From assembly GCA_905183005.1 (NCBI GenBank), contig CAJJDO010000021.1, forward strand, positions 194,773 through 258,772: DNA of 64,000 nt, given 5' to 3'. The notes beneath the pieces were generated by a model, which was given only the letters and a program-made list of their open reading frames with translations, ran no database searches and was not told where the DNA came from. Below, piece by piece: positions 25,770-38,599 of the stretch. A program made the position numbers and the translations under genes. Within the stretch, counting starts at the first letter, position 1. Every line of letters begins with the position of its first letter. The stretch comes from Paramecium pentaurelia. Lineage: Eukaryota; Ciliophora; Oligohymenophorea; Peniculida; Parameciidae.

Positions 25770-28000
25770 ATGCTTCCTAATTTAGCTAAATAGTATTCAT
25801 TTACTTAAGAAGAAATAATTATGTTAAAAAATCGATTTGATAGACTTTGTGATAGAGGAATGATGACAAAATAATAATTTAGAGATTCTTTGGGAATTTT
25901 GGGATTAGAACAATTCTTAGCAGAAAGAATATTTAATTAAATTGATGGAAATAAGGATGGGGTTATAATGTTTGAAGATTTTGTTAAATATTTAAGTATG
26001 CTATTAAATGGATCTACAATCGATAAAGCATTATGGAGTTTTGGAATGTTATCAAGTATTTGAGCAAGCTTAATTGATAGATAATAAAAGTATTTTAGAA
26101 TTAGAAGACATGGAAAAAATGATTTTTGAGATTTGTTATTTATGGAATTCAATTACAGGATCAAAATCTATGCCAAAGAAAGAATTAGTTTCTGAAATAT
26201 TTAGAATATTTGATAATGATGATGATGGTATTGTTCAATTTGAAGAGTTTAGAGTTGTTTATTAAGAAGGAGTAGAATTGATTGGATGGTATGAATTTCT
26301 AAACAATGAAGATATGAGTACAAATAAAATAAAAGAGGAATGGGAGAATGTAACAAAAAATAAATCTAGAAAAAAAAGAATGACTTTAATTAATCGTTAA
26401 TTGGATGAATAAACTCCTTAAGATCTTTTAAATAATCAATTAAAAATATTGTAATCAGAATTATAAGGATGTAGTGAATTAATTAAATATGAAAAAGAAA
26501 AGGAATAATAATAAAAGTAAATTAATTTTTTGGCTTCATTTTATTTTGATGATAAATCTTAAAAAACTCATGGTCCCATATTTAATGATGGATAAGTTTA
26601 AAAATTATATGGGGATGATGATCCTGATTAAAATGATGAACCTTATTTTAAATAATATAATATGGCATCTACAATTAATAATGATAGATTTTAAAATAAT
26701 ATTATGAATAGATTAAGAAATTTGTTAAAATTAACAGAAGATATAAAAAAATTGAATAGTTAATAAATTGTACCAAAACTTCCTGAATAAAGTGTTGTAA
26801 AATAATTTAAAAAATCATCTCGATCACCTTCTCCAATATCTGTTAATCAAACTATAGATGATATATAATAATAATAATAATAAGAAAATGTTCGTAAGAA
26901 TTTATCAATTTATTTTGGACATGAAAATTGGAATTTAGTATTGAATATGATGATTGGAATTCGTAAGGCAATAAAATCATTACATCCTTTAACTGATGAT
27001 ATATTAATTACAGCTGCACATTTTGAAGTTAAAAATTAATTTGAAATCATTCCAAAAAGAACTTAAGTATAATTATTCTTTATTAAGGGAATTTGATTAG
27101 AAGAAGTCATGTTCATTTTATGAATATTCTCCTTTGATTTTTGAAAGAATAAGAAAAATGTATGGAATATCAAATGATGATTTTTTAAGATCTATAGGAC
27201 CTGAACAATTATTGGGTGATTTAATTTTTGGTAATTTAGCATCATTAACAGAAAAAGTTTCAAGTGGAAAAAGTGGTAGTTTTTTTTATTATTCTTTTGA
27301 TGACAAATATATGTTAAAGACTATATAAAAAGATGAATTTGTATTCTTCAAAAGTTTAATAAAAAATTATTATTAACATTTATTAGATAACTATCATTCA
27401 ATGATTATTAAAATATTTGGACTTTATCAAATAAAAGTTAATAAAAGTAAAACAAAATATTAAAAAATATATTTTGTTGTAATGTTAAATATATTTTATA
27501 CTAATGAAGATATCAATTATAGATATGATTTAAAAGGGTCTCTTTATTAAAGAACATCAAGAGTTAAAGGTTAAACATCACTTGATTAAAATATACCTTT
27601 GAAAGACTTAGATTGGTTGGAAGATAAATAATCAATCTAATTTGATTAAAAAACATTAGAACTATTCAAAACTTAATTAATAAAAGATGTAAATTTCTTT
27701 AAATAAAATAAAATAATAGATTATAGTTTCTTAATAGGAATTGTTGATAATTATAGAATGAACAATGATAATGTTTAAACTTAATGTAGATTTTATGAAA
27801 GATGGAATGGAGGATGTATTACAAGAGATTAAAAAAGATTATATTATTTTGGTATAATTGATATTTTTACTGAATATAACAATAAAAAATAATTGGAACA
27901 TAAAGTTAAAAGTACTTTTGTTAGCAAAGATGTTTCATGTATTCCTCCTGAGAGTTATGCTGACAGATTTATTAAATTTATTTTACATTCATTAAAGTGA
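25770..28000 (+). CDS. EF-hand / phosphatidylinositol phosphate kinase fusion, with apparent +1 frameshift
   Basis: The N-terminal 180 residues are EF-hands of the NCS/CBL type (NQIDGNKDGVIMFEDFVKYL and FDNDDDGIVQFEEF, with D, N, D and E at calcium positions). After a Gln-rich linker comes a type I/II PIP kinase domain: FGHENWNLVLNMMIGIRKA, FERIRKMYGISNDDFLRSIG, GKSGSFFYYSFDDKYMLKTI, RYDLKGSLYQR, then IIDYSFLIGIVD and ESYADRFIKF. It should phosphorylate PI4P (or PI5P), possibly under calcium control; Plasmodium PIP5K has the same EF-hand fusion. A 34-nt TAG intron lies at 27067-27100. Between about 26040 and 26060, after KALWSF, the frame must shift +1 to avoid TGA at 26061 and to reach YQVFEQAQLIDN; no GT-AG intron of the right length fits. 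Confidence 0.87.
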
Positions 28001-28037
28001 TATAAATTAAATTTAGATATTATTTAAAATAACATAA

Positions 28038-28172
28038 ATGAAAATTCATAACACTTGGTTTGCTTAAGCTACATATTTAGGAATTATTGGTGCATTTGTT
28101 TTTGCAACAACTAGATTTACAGTCCCAGAATATAGACTCTATTACAGAGTTGCCAAGGTTTAACATCTTTGA
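28038..28172 (+). CDS. Tiny single-helix membrane protein
   Basis: A 44-residue frame: MKIHNTWFAQATYLG, a hydrophobic stretch (GIIGAFVFATTRF), then a polar tail (VPEYRLYYRVAKVQHL). Size and layout resemble small accessory subunits of mitochondrial membrane complexes, but that is only an impression. It sits 37 bp after the PIP kinase stop and 42 bp before the convergent neighbour. Coding is supported by composition only. Confidence 0.45.
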
Positions 28173-28214
28173 GACATTCATTTATATCAATTATAATAAT
28201 CACATAAAATATAT

Positions 28215-28772
28215 TCACTTTTAAGTTTATGCTAGCTCTTGTTATATTTATTCTGCTTATTTCTTCAATTTATAGGCTTATACTTCTTTTTTATAATTAT
28301 CTAGACTTTCTAATGGAATTAAGAAATATTCATTAAAATTCATTTGATTAATTCTCATAGCCAAATCGAAATCAACCTAAGAAAGTCCATTTAAAGATGG
28401 AGAAAATCTTCATATTTCTAATTATTACAATTCTAATGTAAGTAGCTCTCCTCCTACTAAATGTACACTTGGGCAATTTTTAGTTGAAAGAGCATCAATT
28501 TTTGAAATATCCTTTATAAATTGAATTCCAGATAAATAATCTTCAGTATAGAAATATTTAAACAATCTTAAATCAGTTACCTTCCACCCTAAAATTCAAT
28601 TAATTTCAATAAATATACCTTCAATCATTGGTTTCATAGTTTCATACAAAGCTTTTACTTAAATAGGTGTAAGTGGCTTTCCATCTTAATTATATCTGCA
28701 GCATTTTTTGAATTATTTTTTAGTAATAATCTCACTAAAAAAAGCAGAATATTTAGGTTTAAAGAGCAACAT
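28215..28772 (-). CDS. Pterin-4a-carbinolamine dehydratase-like protein
   Basis: A 168-residue model in three exons: a 30-nt TAG intron, then a 21-nt intron at 28408-28428 that ends AAG. The core follows the PCD/DCoH family: GWKVTDLRLFKYFYTEDYLSG, FIKDISKIDALSTKNCPSVHL, and GLSQVDFDLAMRINQ near the end (family: GLTxxDFxLAxxI). The two adjacent histidines of active PCD (HHP) are replaced by NCPSVH, so dehydratase activity is doubtful. A C-terminal helical Lys/Gln tail of about 35 residues is extra. The N-terminal 40 residues may be a targeting or regulatory part. Confidence 0.7.
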
Positions 28773-28995
28773 AATTAATTATAAAATTAGTATTAATTGT
28801 GTGAAATTTAATTAATTAAAAATAACATATACAATCTTCTAAGTATTAATGTTAATTTTAATTTTTTTTAGTTTAATAAAAACTATATAAATAACATAAA
28901 TTAATATACTTTTGATTTAATAATCATATTCTAAATTAGAGTATTTGGATTATTATTTAATAAAAAAAAACAATGAATATAATAATAATATTATT

Positions 28996-31162
28996 TCATT
29001 TATCATCTTAAACTTAAGAATTAGATTCTAAAACTTATTAAATACCATCTGGTTCTGCTTAAGGTTCTTAATTTTAAAATTAATTTTATTGTTATGGTTC
29101 TGGTTCACATAATTCTTATTAATTTTCTTATTCTTCATATTAAAGATTTTACTAATTTTGTTATTATTAATCAATCAATTCTGTTGGTTCTGGTTCTGAT
29201 ATCAATACATTTTGTTTTATTTCTTATTATTAATTATTATTCTAAATTAGAATTTCTTAATTTTGATCTTCTTCTTAATTATTATTATTATCACTTTAAT
29301 TTTAATTTGTATCAGGAATAGAAATTTAAATAAATCCTAATTAAATTTATTAATCTTTATTTTCAGATTAAATTTCATTATTAGAATTCTCTTAAGGTTC
29401 AGTTTCATTAAAATCATTTTATTATTGAATGGCAGAATTATCATCATCATTTTCTGTTTTTCTTATTCCTTAATATGAAATTAGTGGATCAGGCATGAAT
29501 GGACTAGAAGATCCTGAATTCATTTATTCCTTTACTCTAGGATTAACTCCACACATCCATTATAATTCTTTTTAGTTTACTTCATTTAATTATTCTATAT
29601 AAGTTTACCATTCTTCTTTTATCTGATCAATGGAATTAGCTAAGTCTTCTGATTAATTAATATTAGAATTAAGATAATTAGTAATTTTTGTTAAAATACC
29701 TTAATAAAATGGTTTCTATTATCTTTTTTCTATTCCATTATTCTATATTAAAAATTTTTAAATTATTTAATCTTAGAATAAAAGTTTTTAAAGATGAGGT
29801 ATTTTGCTTTAAATAATTGTAGTAACAAGTTTTTCAAACAAGATTTATAATTAGTTATTAGAGGAATATTTGATTATTAGAATTAGGATATTTTAAAAAA
29901 TGGTATTTTGTTAAATTTCATTTGCTATTTCTTCTCTTTAAACAAGTTATATAATGAAAGAAATTAATGACAGTTTAGAATCACCAAGTGGATATATTAG
30001 ATCTCCTTTTGAAGTTTAAAAAGGTAATTTAAAGAGGTTTTCTTAAATTAAGGCTTAAGGTAATTATGAAATTAAACTAGAATATAGATTTTTTAGATCA
30101 ACTGCATATTTGCCATCCTCTAATAATTAATTTTTTGAATAAAATTCATATTGAATGTTTAATAAGTTATACACTGAAGTATTTTATGTTTAAATAGCTA
30201 AATTCATGAAATATTAGGGTTAAGGAATATTAAGTAAAATTGTTCTAAAATATGATATAGTTTCAAGTGATATTAATGCTTTCTTATATAATTCAATGAA
30301 TATATCACAAACATTAGAAACAATATTATTTGAATCTGAGTTAATAGTTAAAAATTTCTATAATCTAATAATTAAGTCAGATCTTTCTTTGATATAATGT
30401 TTATCATCATTTTCTTCTTAATTTGTGTCTAAAATAATCAATTTTTCAATGATTTCAGATATATGTTTTACTTCAATATGCTTGAAGAGATTTGAAATGA
30501 TTTTTGGATTTTTTATTATATAATCCCAAAACTATTATAAATGTAATAGATTTTTACATCATGACCTCTTTTATGAATAATGGCTCCAATTATTTTATTA
30601 ACATAACCAGCTGTAGTTATTATTAGAGTATCATTTTCTAAAACTTAAAGGAAATCACCAAGTAAGTTTTATCTAATTAATTCTTTATTTTATTATTCTA
30701 ATGATGGTATAGGTTCAGTATATTAATCCTCCAAAGGATTTTATACTTCTTCTTAGTTGTTTTCAATAGGTTTATCAAATAAATAATTAATGAGTTTTTC
30801 ATTCTCAGAACCAAATACTTCACTTATTATAAATTGATATCTAATGATCAAATAATAAAATTACTTAATGTATATGTTAATATCTTATTATTATGGTTAG
30901 ACTTCATCAATAATATAGTGGATCATTTTTTAATATTCATTTGGATGTGAGATAATGCTAAAAATATTATTTAAATATTTTACAAATCAGCAAATTTCTC
31001 TGAACTTGACATTTTCAATTCTTATAATATATCATCTTCATTTAAGATTGTTTCTAATGTTAGATTCTCTTATTTAAGTAAATTATCTAATTTAGATTGA
31101 AAACCAAATCCAAAGAATCGACCAAAACTACTAATAATTCAACAAACATACTTAAAAAACAT
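28996..31162 (-). CDS. SAPS-domain regulatory subunit of protein phosphatase 6
   Basis: A 697-residue model with introns at 31131-31151, 30958-30983 and 30532-30557 (21, 26, 26 nt; all TAG). The start FGRFFGFGFQSKLDNLLKQ, then NLTLETILNEDDILQELK, is the hallmark opening of SAPS proteins (family: LDxLLDxExVTLxELLDEDDxLQE). GYVNKIIGAIIHKRG and IISNLFKHIEVKHISEII match later helical repeats. Yeast SAPs and animal PPP6R subunits bind and direct the PP6/Sit4 catalytic subunit. The C-terminal 170 residues are Gln/Asn/Glu-rich with repeated EPEP motifs, probably disordered. It is divergent from the RING gene, the two starts being 34 bp apart, so they may share a promoter. Confidence 0.9.
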
Positions 31163-31196
31163 GAAATGATTTTATTAATTTATTTAATTAATAATA

Positions 31197-32274
31197 ATGT
31201 ATAAACATAAATAGACTAAATAGTGCTCATAATGTGACAGTTTAGATCCATAATATAATCTAGGAAGTTACAATATAAATATTTAATGTAGAATGTGGAC
31301 ATTAATTTTGTCAAAATTGTTTGTAAACTTTTAAAAGAGATATTGTAAATTCTAAGAAATCATAATTTTCACTTAAATGTCCTATTGAAACATGTAAATA
31401 AGAAGTTGATTTGAAGAAACTATTGTAATATTTAAGTTTACCTAATTTATGTAAAAAATGCAATAAAGAATAATAATATACATGTAGTCAATGTATTGTA
31501 AAAGAAATTGAAGAAATAGCAAAAATTAATTATTATTCAAAATTATTAAAGTTTGATTAATTGATAGAATTGGAAAACTAATAAGAACTTTGTGAAGATT
31601 TAAAAAAATATGAATTAATATGTCCAGTTTGTACAGAATTTAATTAAATTCCTGTAATTGTGTGTTTATAAGGACATGAAATTTGCAAAGATTGCTATTA
31701 TAATATTAGAAATATAGATTATATAAGATAAGTTTGTCCTATTTGTAAATAAGAATTATTAACAACACCACCAAATAGTCTAAGAGCATAAACACTTATT
31801 TAGAATTTAGTAATTAAATGTCCAAAAGAGAATTGTAAATAATAAATTAAATATACTGAATTTGTATAAAATCATTATAGGAAATGTATTATTATTAGTA
31901 GTTTTAGGTTGTGAATAAAAATAAGAATGTCCTGATTGTCATGAATAAGTTGAGCAATTGTTTCTAGAAATACATTAAACTAATTATTGTATGGGAAGTT
32001 AATGTCCATTGAATTGCAATAGAAAACTTGGAGTAACTTAAACACAATAGTTTAGGATCATCAAAACAATTTTATTATAGAACATTTAATAACTACTATG
32101 AGATCTAGCGGTGTGTCACATTCATTTTTACATAGAATTTAAGTTGTTGAAAAATTTCTATTTTATGGATCTTTTGGAGTATGTCCAGATTGTGAAGTTT
32201 CTTTTGCTTGGTAAGTTGATATTAGAGGTGTTTAATCAACATTTTGCTTTTAATGTTTTAGATTCACAGGATGA
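31197..32274 (+). CDS. Double-RING, TRAF-type zinc finger protein (probable E3 ubiquitin ligase)
   Basis: A 335-residue model in four exons (introns 31267-31291, 31886-31907, 32033-32055; all TAG; the first starts GTT). The first RING reads CSQCDSLDP, then GKCGHQFCQNCL, then LKCPIETC. The second reads LICPVCTEF, VCLQGHEICKDCY, VCPICKQEL. Downstream Cys/His pairs (KCPKENC, CCEQKQECPDCHEQ, QCPLNCNRKLG) resemble TRAF or SIAH zinc fingers, followed by CPDCEVSF and FCFQCFRF. Families with this layout transfer ubiquitin; substrate unknown. The first exon ends inside the RING, so correct splicing is needed to complete the zinc site. Confidence 0.82.
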
Positions 32275-32299
32275 TTAAATATAAATTTATATATAATTT

Positions 32300-33056
32300 A
32301 TGAAAATTAATTCAGAATTAATTCAAGGTTCACACCATTTCATTAATCCATTAAATGAAAGACAATTAGATTTAAGAGGTATCTTTAATCTTTATATGTA
32401 AATAGCCAAGAAAATAACAGCAATTGAAAATTTAGGAGCCACTTTAGTATCATCATTCTTTATTATAGGATTTTTTTGATCATATTGATTTAGGTGACAA
32501 TGATATCAAGAAATTAGGAAATCTAACTTTATTGAAAAGGTATATTACTAAATTTATATATTAGATTAAAAACTCTAAATTTATCCAATAACAGAATTAC
32601 GAAATTGACTGATATTTCAGACTCATTACCCAATATTGAAAACTTAATTCTGATGAACAATAGACTTACAGATATTAATGAAATGTATTAATTAAGAAAT
32701 TGCAAAAAGTTAAAGCGCTTGATTTTGCATGGTAATCTAATCACTTAATAACCTGATTATCGCTATAAAGTTATAGCCATTTTACCTAATCTCAAAGTTT
32801 TAGATTTTAATAAAGTGACATTGGCAGTTAATCATATATCATTATATTTTAGGAACGTGAAAAAGCAGTGGAATCCTTTAAGCCTGATGAATTGACAGAT
32901 TATATGAATTTGGTTAATTTAAAAGATGCCACCATAGATAAAAATCATATTAAGAAATTACTTGAAAATGCAAAGACTTTTGATTAAATTAATTAATTAG
33001 AGATGTTGCTTAAATAATAATAAGTAAAAAATCTATCAATCCTTAATGATTAATGA
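32300..33056 (+). CDS. U2 snRNP protein A'
   Basis: A 218-residue leucine-rich-repeat protein in five exons (introns 32379-32405, 32447-32468, 32540-32564, 32827-32852; all TAG). It follows U2A' throughout: ELIQGSHHFINPLNERQLDLR, KKITAIENLGATLD, FDHIDLGDNDIKKL, LLKRLKTLNLSNNRI, LPNIENLILMNNRLTDI, HGNLITQQPDYRYKVIAILPNLKVLDFNKV and then EREKA. In other eukaryotes it binds U2B'' and U2 snRNA stem-loop IV in the spliceosome. Fitting for a host with very many tiny introns. It starts only 25 bp after the RING gene stop. Confidence 0.95.
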
Positions 33057-33135
33057 TTATCAAATATATCTATTAAAATTTTATATTATTAACAAAGTTT
33101 AAAAAAAATCATTGATATAAATAATCTACATATAT

Positions 33136-36100
33136 TCAACTATCTTAATCTCCTTCTTATATTTAATTCCTAATATAATCTTTTATAGATCTAATCCTTA
33201 AAATAATTTTTAAAGGTATCATCAATATCATAGCTCTTGTACTCCATATATCCTTTGCCATCTTCAAAGCTAAAGGCAACCATAATAAAAAGTATATTAC
33301 AAATAGTAATACTTCAAAAAGTATAAATATTGCTAATCTTTATAATTTTAAATTTCCTAATTCATTATTAAGACCTTCAATAAATTAATTAGTTAAATAT
33401 CTAAATGCATCTAAATTAATTAATAAATATTTCATTACTTTTAAAATAATGATGTTATATTTCTCGATTTTCTTTGCCATGTAAAAAATTGTTAAGATTT
33501 AAAATGAAATTTGTACTGTTATCATTATCTTTTGTAATGTTTCTAAATGTAGCAAAACCTCTAGCAAGTAATGTAAAATTTGCCTTTGGATTATCATAAA
33601 ATTGATCATAAATAGTTTTTAAATATCTTGCATTTTCAAAAAACCTTGGAACACCAACATTTAAACCCTATGAAAAACCACTATCCATTGCTAAAGAACA
33701 AGACTATGCATCAATTGACTAATCTTATTCTATCACTATTTTACAAGGATCTTCAATATATAATGAATTAAATGCATCAACATAGTTTGGTTATAATAAA
33801 TCAATATTTAATGAATGAAGTTATTACATATAAGAATTATGAGAATATAGCTCATCCTAATTTTCAACTACACTATCATAAGAGTCTTTTTCAAGTATAG
33901 ACATATTCCTAGAATAGAATAATGATCTTTAACATATTTCAACAAATCTATAAAATTACTCAGTTCTTGCTGTCAAATTAAATTCAATACTGAGAGTATG
34001 GATATTTTCAATAGATGCTCCACTTATAAAATATGTCAAAATAAAATAGCCTTATATTAGTATTAAGATGAAAATTATAATATATATAAAATACCTATAT
34101 TCTTTATTAGCATTTTTATATTTCTTTTTTGTTCTTTTTGATTTTAAAGTCTTTTGTAATTAAGCATTTTCTTCTTTATCTATATTTTCATCATTTTCAG
34201 ACATTAAATCATCATCTTCTCCAATTTGTAGATTTGTAAGAAAATTTTCACTTTTATGATATAAATATCTAATAGTTTTATCAGGAATATCCAAAAATAA
34301 ACTTACTATCTCACTTTGTGAACGAGATACAGATATGAGAGCAATTATTAATAGAAAGAGTCCTATATTAATAGTTGATATAGAAACAGCCAATAATACT
34401 ACAAAGATACTAATCTTTTCCATTGTCTTTGATATTAAATTATCAATTAAATTATTTGATGATTCTTTTAAATACAATTATAAACCATTAAGCCAATTTC
34501 TAATAACAAAATTAACATCTGAATCTTATTAATTTATTAAATTTAATTTCTTATCTCTTATAGACAATGATTTACTAAGAATCTATTAAATAGCTTAATT
34601 CAAATCATAATATTCAAATTAACCATCAATGTTAATTTACATTTAAACATTTTTTAAGCCAAATTCAAATTCATAATTAGATTATGTTAAACTACTTGCC
34701 TTAGATACAATTTCTTGATTCAATATGTTTACATAATTTATAGAATCATTTATATTAGATCTCTATTCTAATTCATATATTTTAGCTTAATCCGCTGTTA
34801 AATTGAATACATTCCTATTTAATAACTATAAATTAAAAATTGAACTTAAAATAATACCTAATTCACTATTTCTAAAGTTTCCATCTTTTACTAATAAGAT
34901 TGTATTAAAAATTTCATCTGTTTAATTAATAGTAATAAAATAATCAATGAAAGAGAGTGTTAAAATTATTAAAATTATTATATTACTAATCCATTTAACT
35001 TTTACAATAACTCTAGGTGTTACATTTGATGTAATAATACTTTCTAAGTTTTTTCTAGAACGAAAAATGTTATTTTCTATTTATTCTTAATCATTTAATG
35101 GATTTAAATCTTATTATACTTAGAATACGCTTTCTTTCTCTTCATCCTCAGATATATCATTATCTTTATCATCTATTTCTTAGATTTGATTTTAGAAAAG
35201 ACGTAGAACCCTAATATTTTCAGCATAATTTATGATTGGTTTATCATGATCTGATAATCTTATTGTTCTACGTCTATTTGATTCTTAATGAGTAGTTTCA
35301 TTATTAATTTAATTCGAAGACCCTAAAGAAGATTAATCAACTTAATCCCATAATATACTTTGAGATAACTTTGAATTATTCTCATCAACAAATTCACCCA
35401 AATATAATTTCTAATTTACTATATATTTAAATTAAAGATTCTATTAAACTTATTTTTAGGGTAATAAAAGTTCTTTTGAATTCTAATTTCCTTATTCACA
35501 TAATTCCAATTTTATATAAAATCCCATAACTTCATTTGTGGTAATATTAATTATCTCTCTAACAATGCAGATAAATTCTTATTCTTTTTCAACAATATTT
35601 TGATTAAGTAATTAAAATTAATTAACAAAATTTTCTTATTCATACTTTATTTTTCCTCCAAATTTTGTCATATAAATTGAAAGATTTTCAATAAATTCAG
35701 GAAACAATAAATCTAATCTTATTTTTTTATTAGTTATATATTTATTTTCTATTCCTAATAATTAAATTGCTGTTGCTGATATAGAATCAATAATATATTC
35801 TTAATCTACTATCAAATAACAACTAGGTTTGAAAGCCTTGACAGTAATAAATTAAGCTGCTAAATTTACATTTTCATCTATAGTATGTAAAATTCTCAAA
35901 ACGATATAACAAGGTAAAATATAATTTTGTTTATCTTTAAGGAATATGAATCTATCTTTATTAATATTCTTTATATCACTTGTAAGAAGAAATCTCTCAA
36001 TATATTAATCATGAAACTTCTAAAATAAATTTGGCATAAATAAATTAATTTTTCTATTGATAATTTCCTATTTTGTATATCCTATAAGGTGACAACAAGA

Positions 36101-37849
36101 TTAATTAAGAGTTATGACTAAAGCAAATTTTTCAATAGATGTTGATACAATAACTGTTGCCTATTGTTCAAATCCTATTTCATCTCCTCCAATAAACTAA
36201 ATAATTTATTTTTTTCTTTATTATATTTATTATTAATATAATTCTGATTTTTTTAATAACTATTCTCCATAATCTTCATCTTATAATACATCATTTATGA
36301 ATTATCCATATAATCTCATAGCCTTAGATATATTAGAGGAAGCCTTCTATATTTTAATCCATAATTAATCAATTAAATTCAATAATTTATTTATCTTCTG
36401 ACCAATTAGATATACTTTAGCAAGATCTGGAAAGTCTTCTTGTAGAATTGACCAAAACTCCATTTAAGATAAAGTTGTTTATTCTATATATTATAATAAT
36501 TATCTATAATTATTTTGAAATGATATTTCTGATGCAACATCTACTTTTCCAAAGTTTTCATTTTAAAAGGAATCTAATTATTCTTAAATAATAAACTTCT
36601 TTCTTAAAATTATAAATTCTTCATCAAAAGATGGACTCAATTATTCAGCCTATGTAAGTTCATTAAATGCTTATTATAATTATCTCATATAATCAGACAA
36701 TAGGAAAGAGTATCTAATTCTTAAAGTAACTGATTCTGGAAATCTTTTAATTTAATTATAATAAATTTATCCTAATACAAATATTAAATCTGTTTCTCTT
36801 TCTGTTAATGTTGAATCCCTTAATAATGAATTAGTTAATCTAATATTAGGCTAATTTTTAATTTTGAGATAACAATCTTCTCTTACACAAGTAACTCTAT
36901 GAATTTCTAAATATCCATCTATTATAATTTAAGCATCAGAGTCTGTCTTAATGAAATGCAATAATTTGATAAGATAATTAGTTTAATTGATTATTTCTTA
37001 AACATCACTTACCTTTGAATGATTAATTAGCAATAATTCAAAATTTAACTTATCCATTTTAAATACTGTTAATATTAACAAAGGCAATCCTGAAATAAAA
37101 GCATAAATGATGCCACTAAAAATTACTTTCTCTAAAAACATTGAACAACATAGTAATAAGGTTCCCCAAACATTTAAGGTAACAGTAATAGACCAAAATT
37201 TTTATATAATCTTTTGATTGTATGGTAATTCTGTATGAAATTTCTAAAAGATTATTAAACTTCCACCTAAAAGTAATATGATTTAAAAGTATTAGTTATC
37301 ATTTCCATCAACTAATTTTTGAAAAGTAGTTTGGATTAGTTCATATGTAAATAATACAATTAATGGTCTTCCACTCATCTTTGAGTTTGGATCTGTGGGT
37401 ATATATTTTGATTCAAAATACAACATTGAAAAACATACACAATAACAATAGAATAATATTGAGAATATAATTGCCACTATTCCATGGAGAATATGTGTAT
37501 CAACCCAACATTCTTAGTCTTAAAATTAATTATGAACATAAACTCCATTTTCATCAAAACCACAGTCAATTATTGATATGAATACATCAATAATTGGTAA
37601 ATAAAGGATTGATAAGAATAAATTGATCAAGATCTTTAAACCTTTTTTTATCCAATTATTTTCTTATTTCTTTTTATTTAGTCCTAATCCTATAAAAAAA
37701 GTTAACATCGTTGATAAAGTAAATATTCCAATACAAAGATAGAGCAATATAATAAGCGATGAGTAATTTGATGAATTAGTGTATGGTGAGAGGAGGAAAC
37801 ACCTAAAATTTCTAATTAAATTTATACGAGAGAAAATAGCTGATCGCAT
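33136..37849 (-). CDS. Large TmcB-like PAS-containing membrane protein
   Basis: A 1561-residue protein with one 28-nt TAG intron near the end (33411-33438). The N-terminus has about six hydrophobic segments (SLIILLYLCIGIFTLSTML, HILHGIVAIIFSILFYCYC, SGIIYAFISGLPLLIL). A helical TPR-like part follows (FPESVTLRIRYSFLLSDYM), then PAS-like domains around residues 720-1000 (ALVITLNQSCCHLIGYTKQEI; YLIVDQEYIIDSISATAIQLLG). The C-terminus has more helices and ends WLPLALKMAKDIW then MILMIPLKIILRIRSIKDYI, the typical close of the TmcB/TmcC-type family described in Dictyostelium and expanded in ciliates. A sensory role is plausible; no ligand is known. Confidence 0.75.
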
Positions 37850-38599
37850 CTGATACAGGTTGATTTTTCCAAATATTCTAAATCTTTGAATTGAACATTA
37901 AATAAGTGAGCTAAAAATATTAGATTATAATTGCAAGACAGCTTGTTGTTAAGGGTTATTAATCTTCATGTAATAATTATGAGGTCACAGTGAAAATTAA
38001 ATTCTTAGCTCTATCAACATATAATTGAAATCCGTTCCTATCGGATACTCTTTTACTAAAATTTGATTGTAAATCCATTTTAATATTGAATATTTAAAAT
38101 TGTCATTATTTATAATATCTGCTCTTTATTTATATTGAATATCATTAAGGTTTAAATTTTATATAAAGTTTGAAATAAATTATCGTTTTATGTTAAAAAC
38201 TATTCATCTTGGATGCATAATACTAAGGAATTATTTATCTATTTTTAGTCAATTATTTATTAACATAAAATTAACTCGAATAAAATTAAAATATTTTATT
38301 AAATAAAATTAATATAGTAGAGTTCAAGGAATAAATTACATCTTTTCTAATTATTAAAAAATAATATCATTATTACCCTTTTTAATTGTAATCTATATCA
38401 TTACCAAGATACTCATTATTATCTCCTTTATCTTTCTAATAGTAAAGTGATTAGAGCATTAAAAAAATGTTAACGAACAAAAAATTTACTCTGTTTTATA
38501 AGAACAAAGAAATAATCAATATCTTTAAAATCTCACTTATATATATTTATAGATTATATTGTGATATGATATTTTAAATATATTAACAACCAATTAAAA
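37850..38599. other. Intergenic, no gene seen
   Basis: About 750 bp between a minus-strand start and the 3' end of the next minus-strand gene. No coding frame with convincing composition. It must include the promoter of the TmcB-like gene. Confidence 0.5.

Noticed and set aside
28981..29320. Forward-strand Gly/Ser/Tyr repeat frame (GGTTCT units)
   Set aside because: It is the reverse complement of the Glu/Pro/Gln repeats in the SAPS gene, whose minus-strand frame is continuous with conserved domains.
38030..38046. Short inverted repeat ATCCG...CGGAT as a tRNA or small RNA stem
   Set aside because: A five-pair stem only; no further arms, T-loop sequence or promoter boxes seen.
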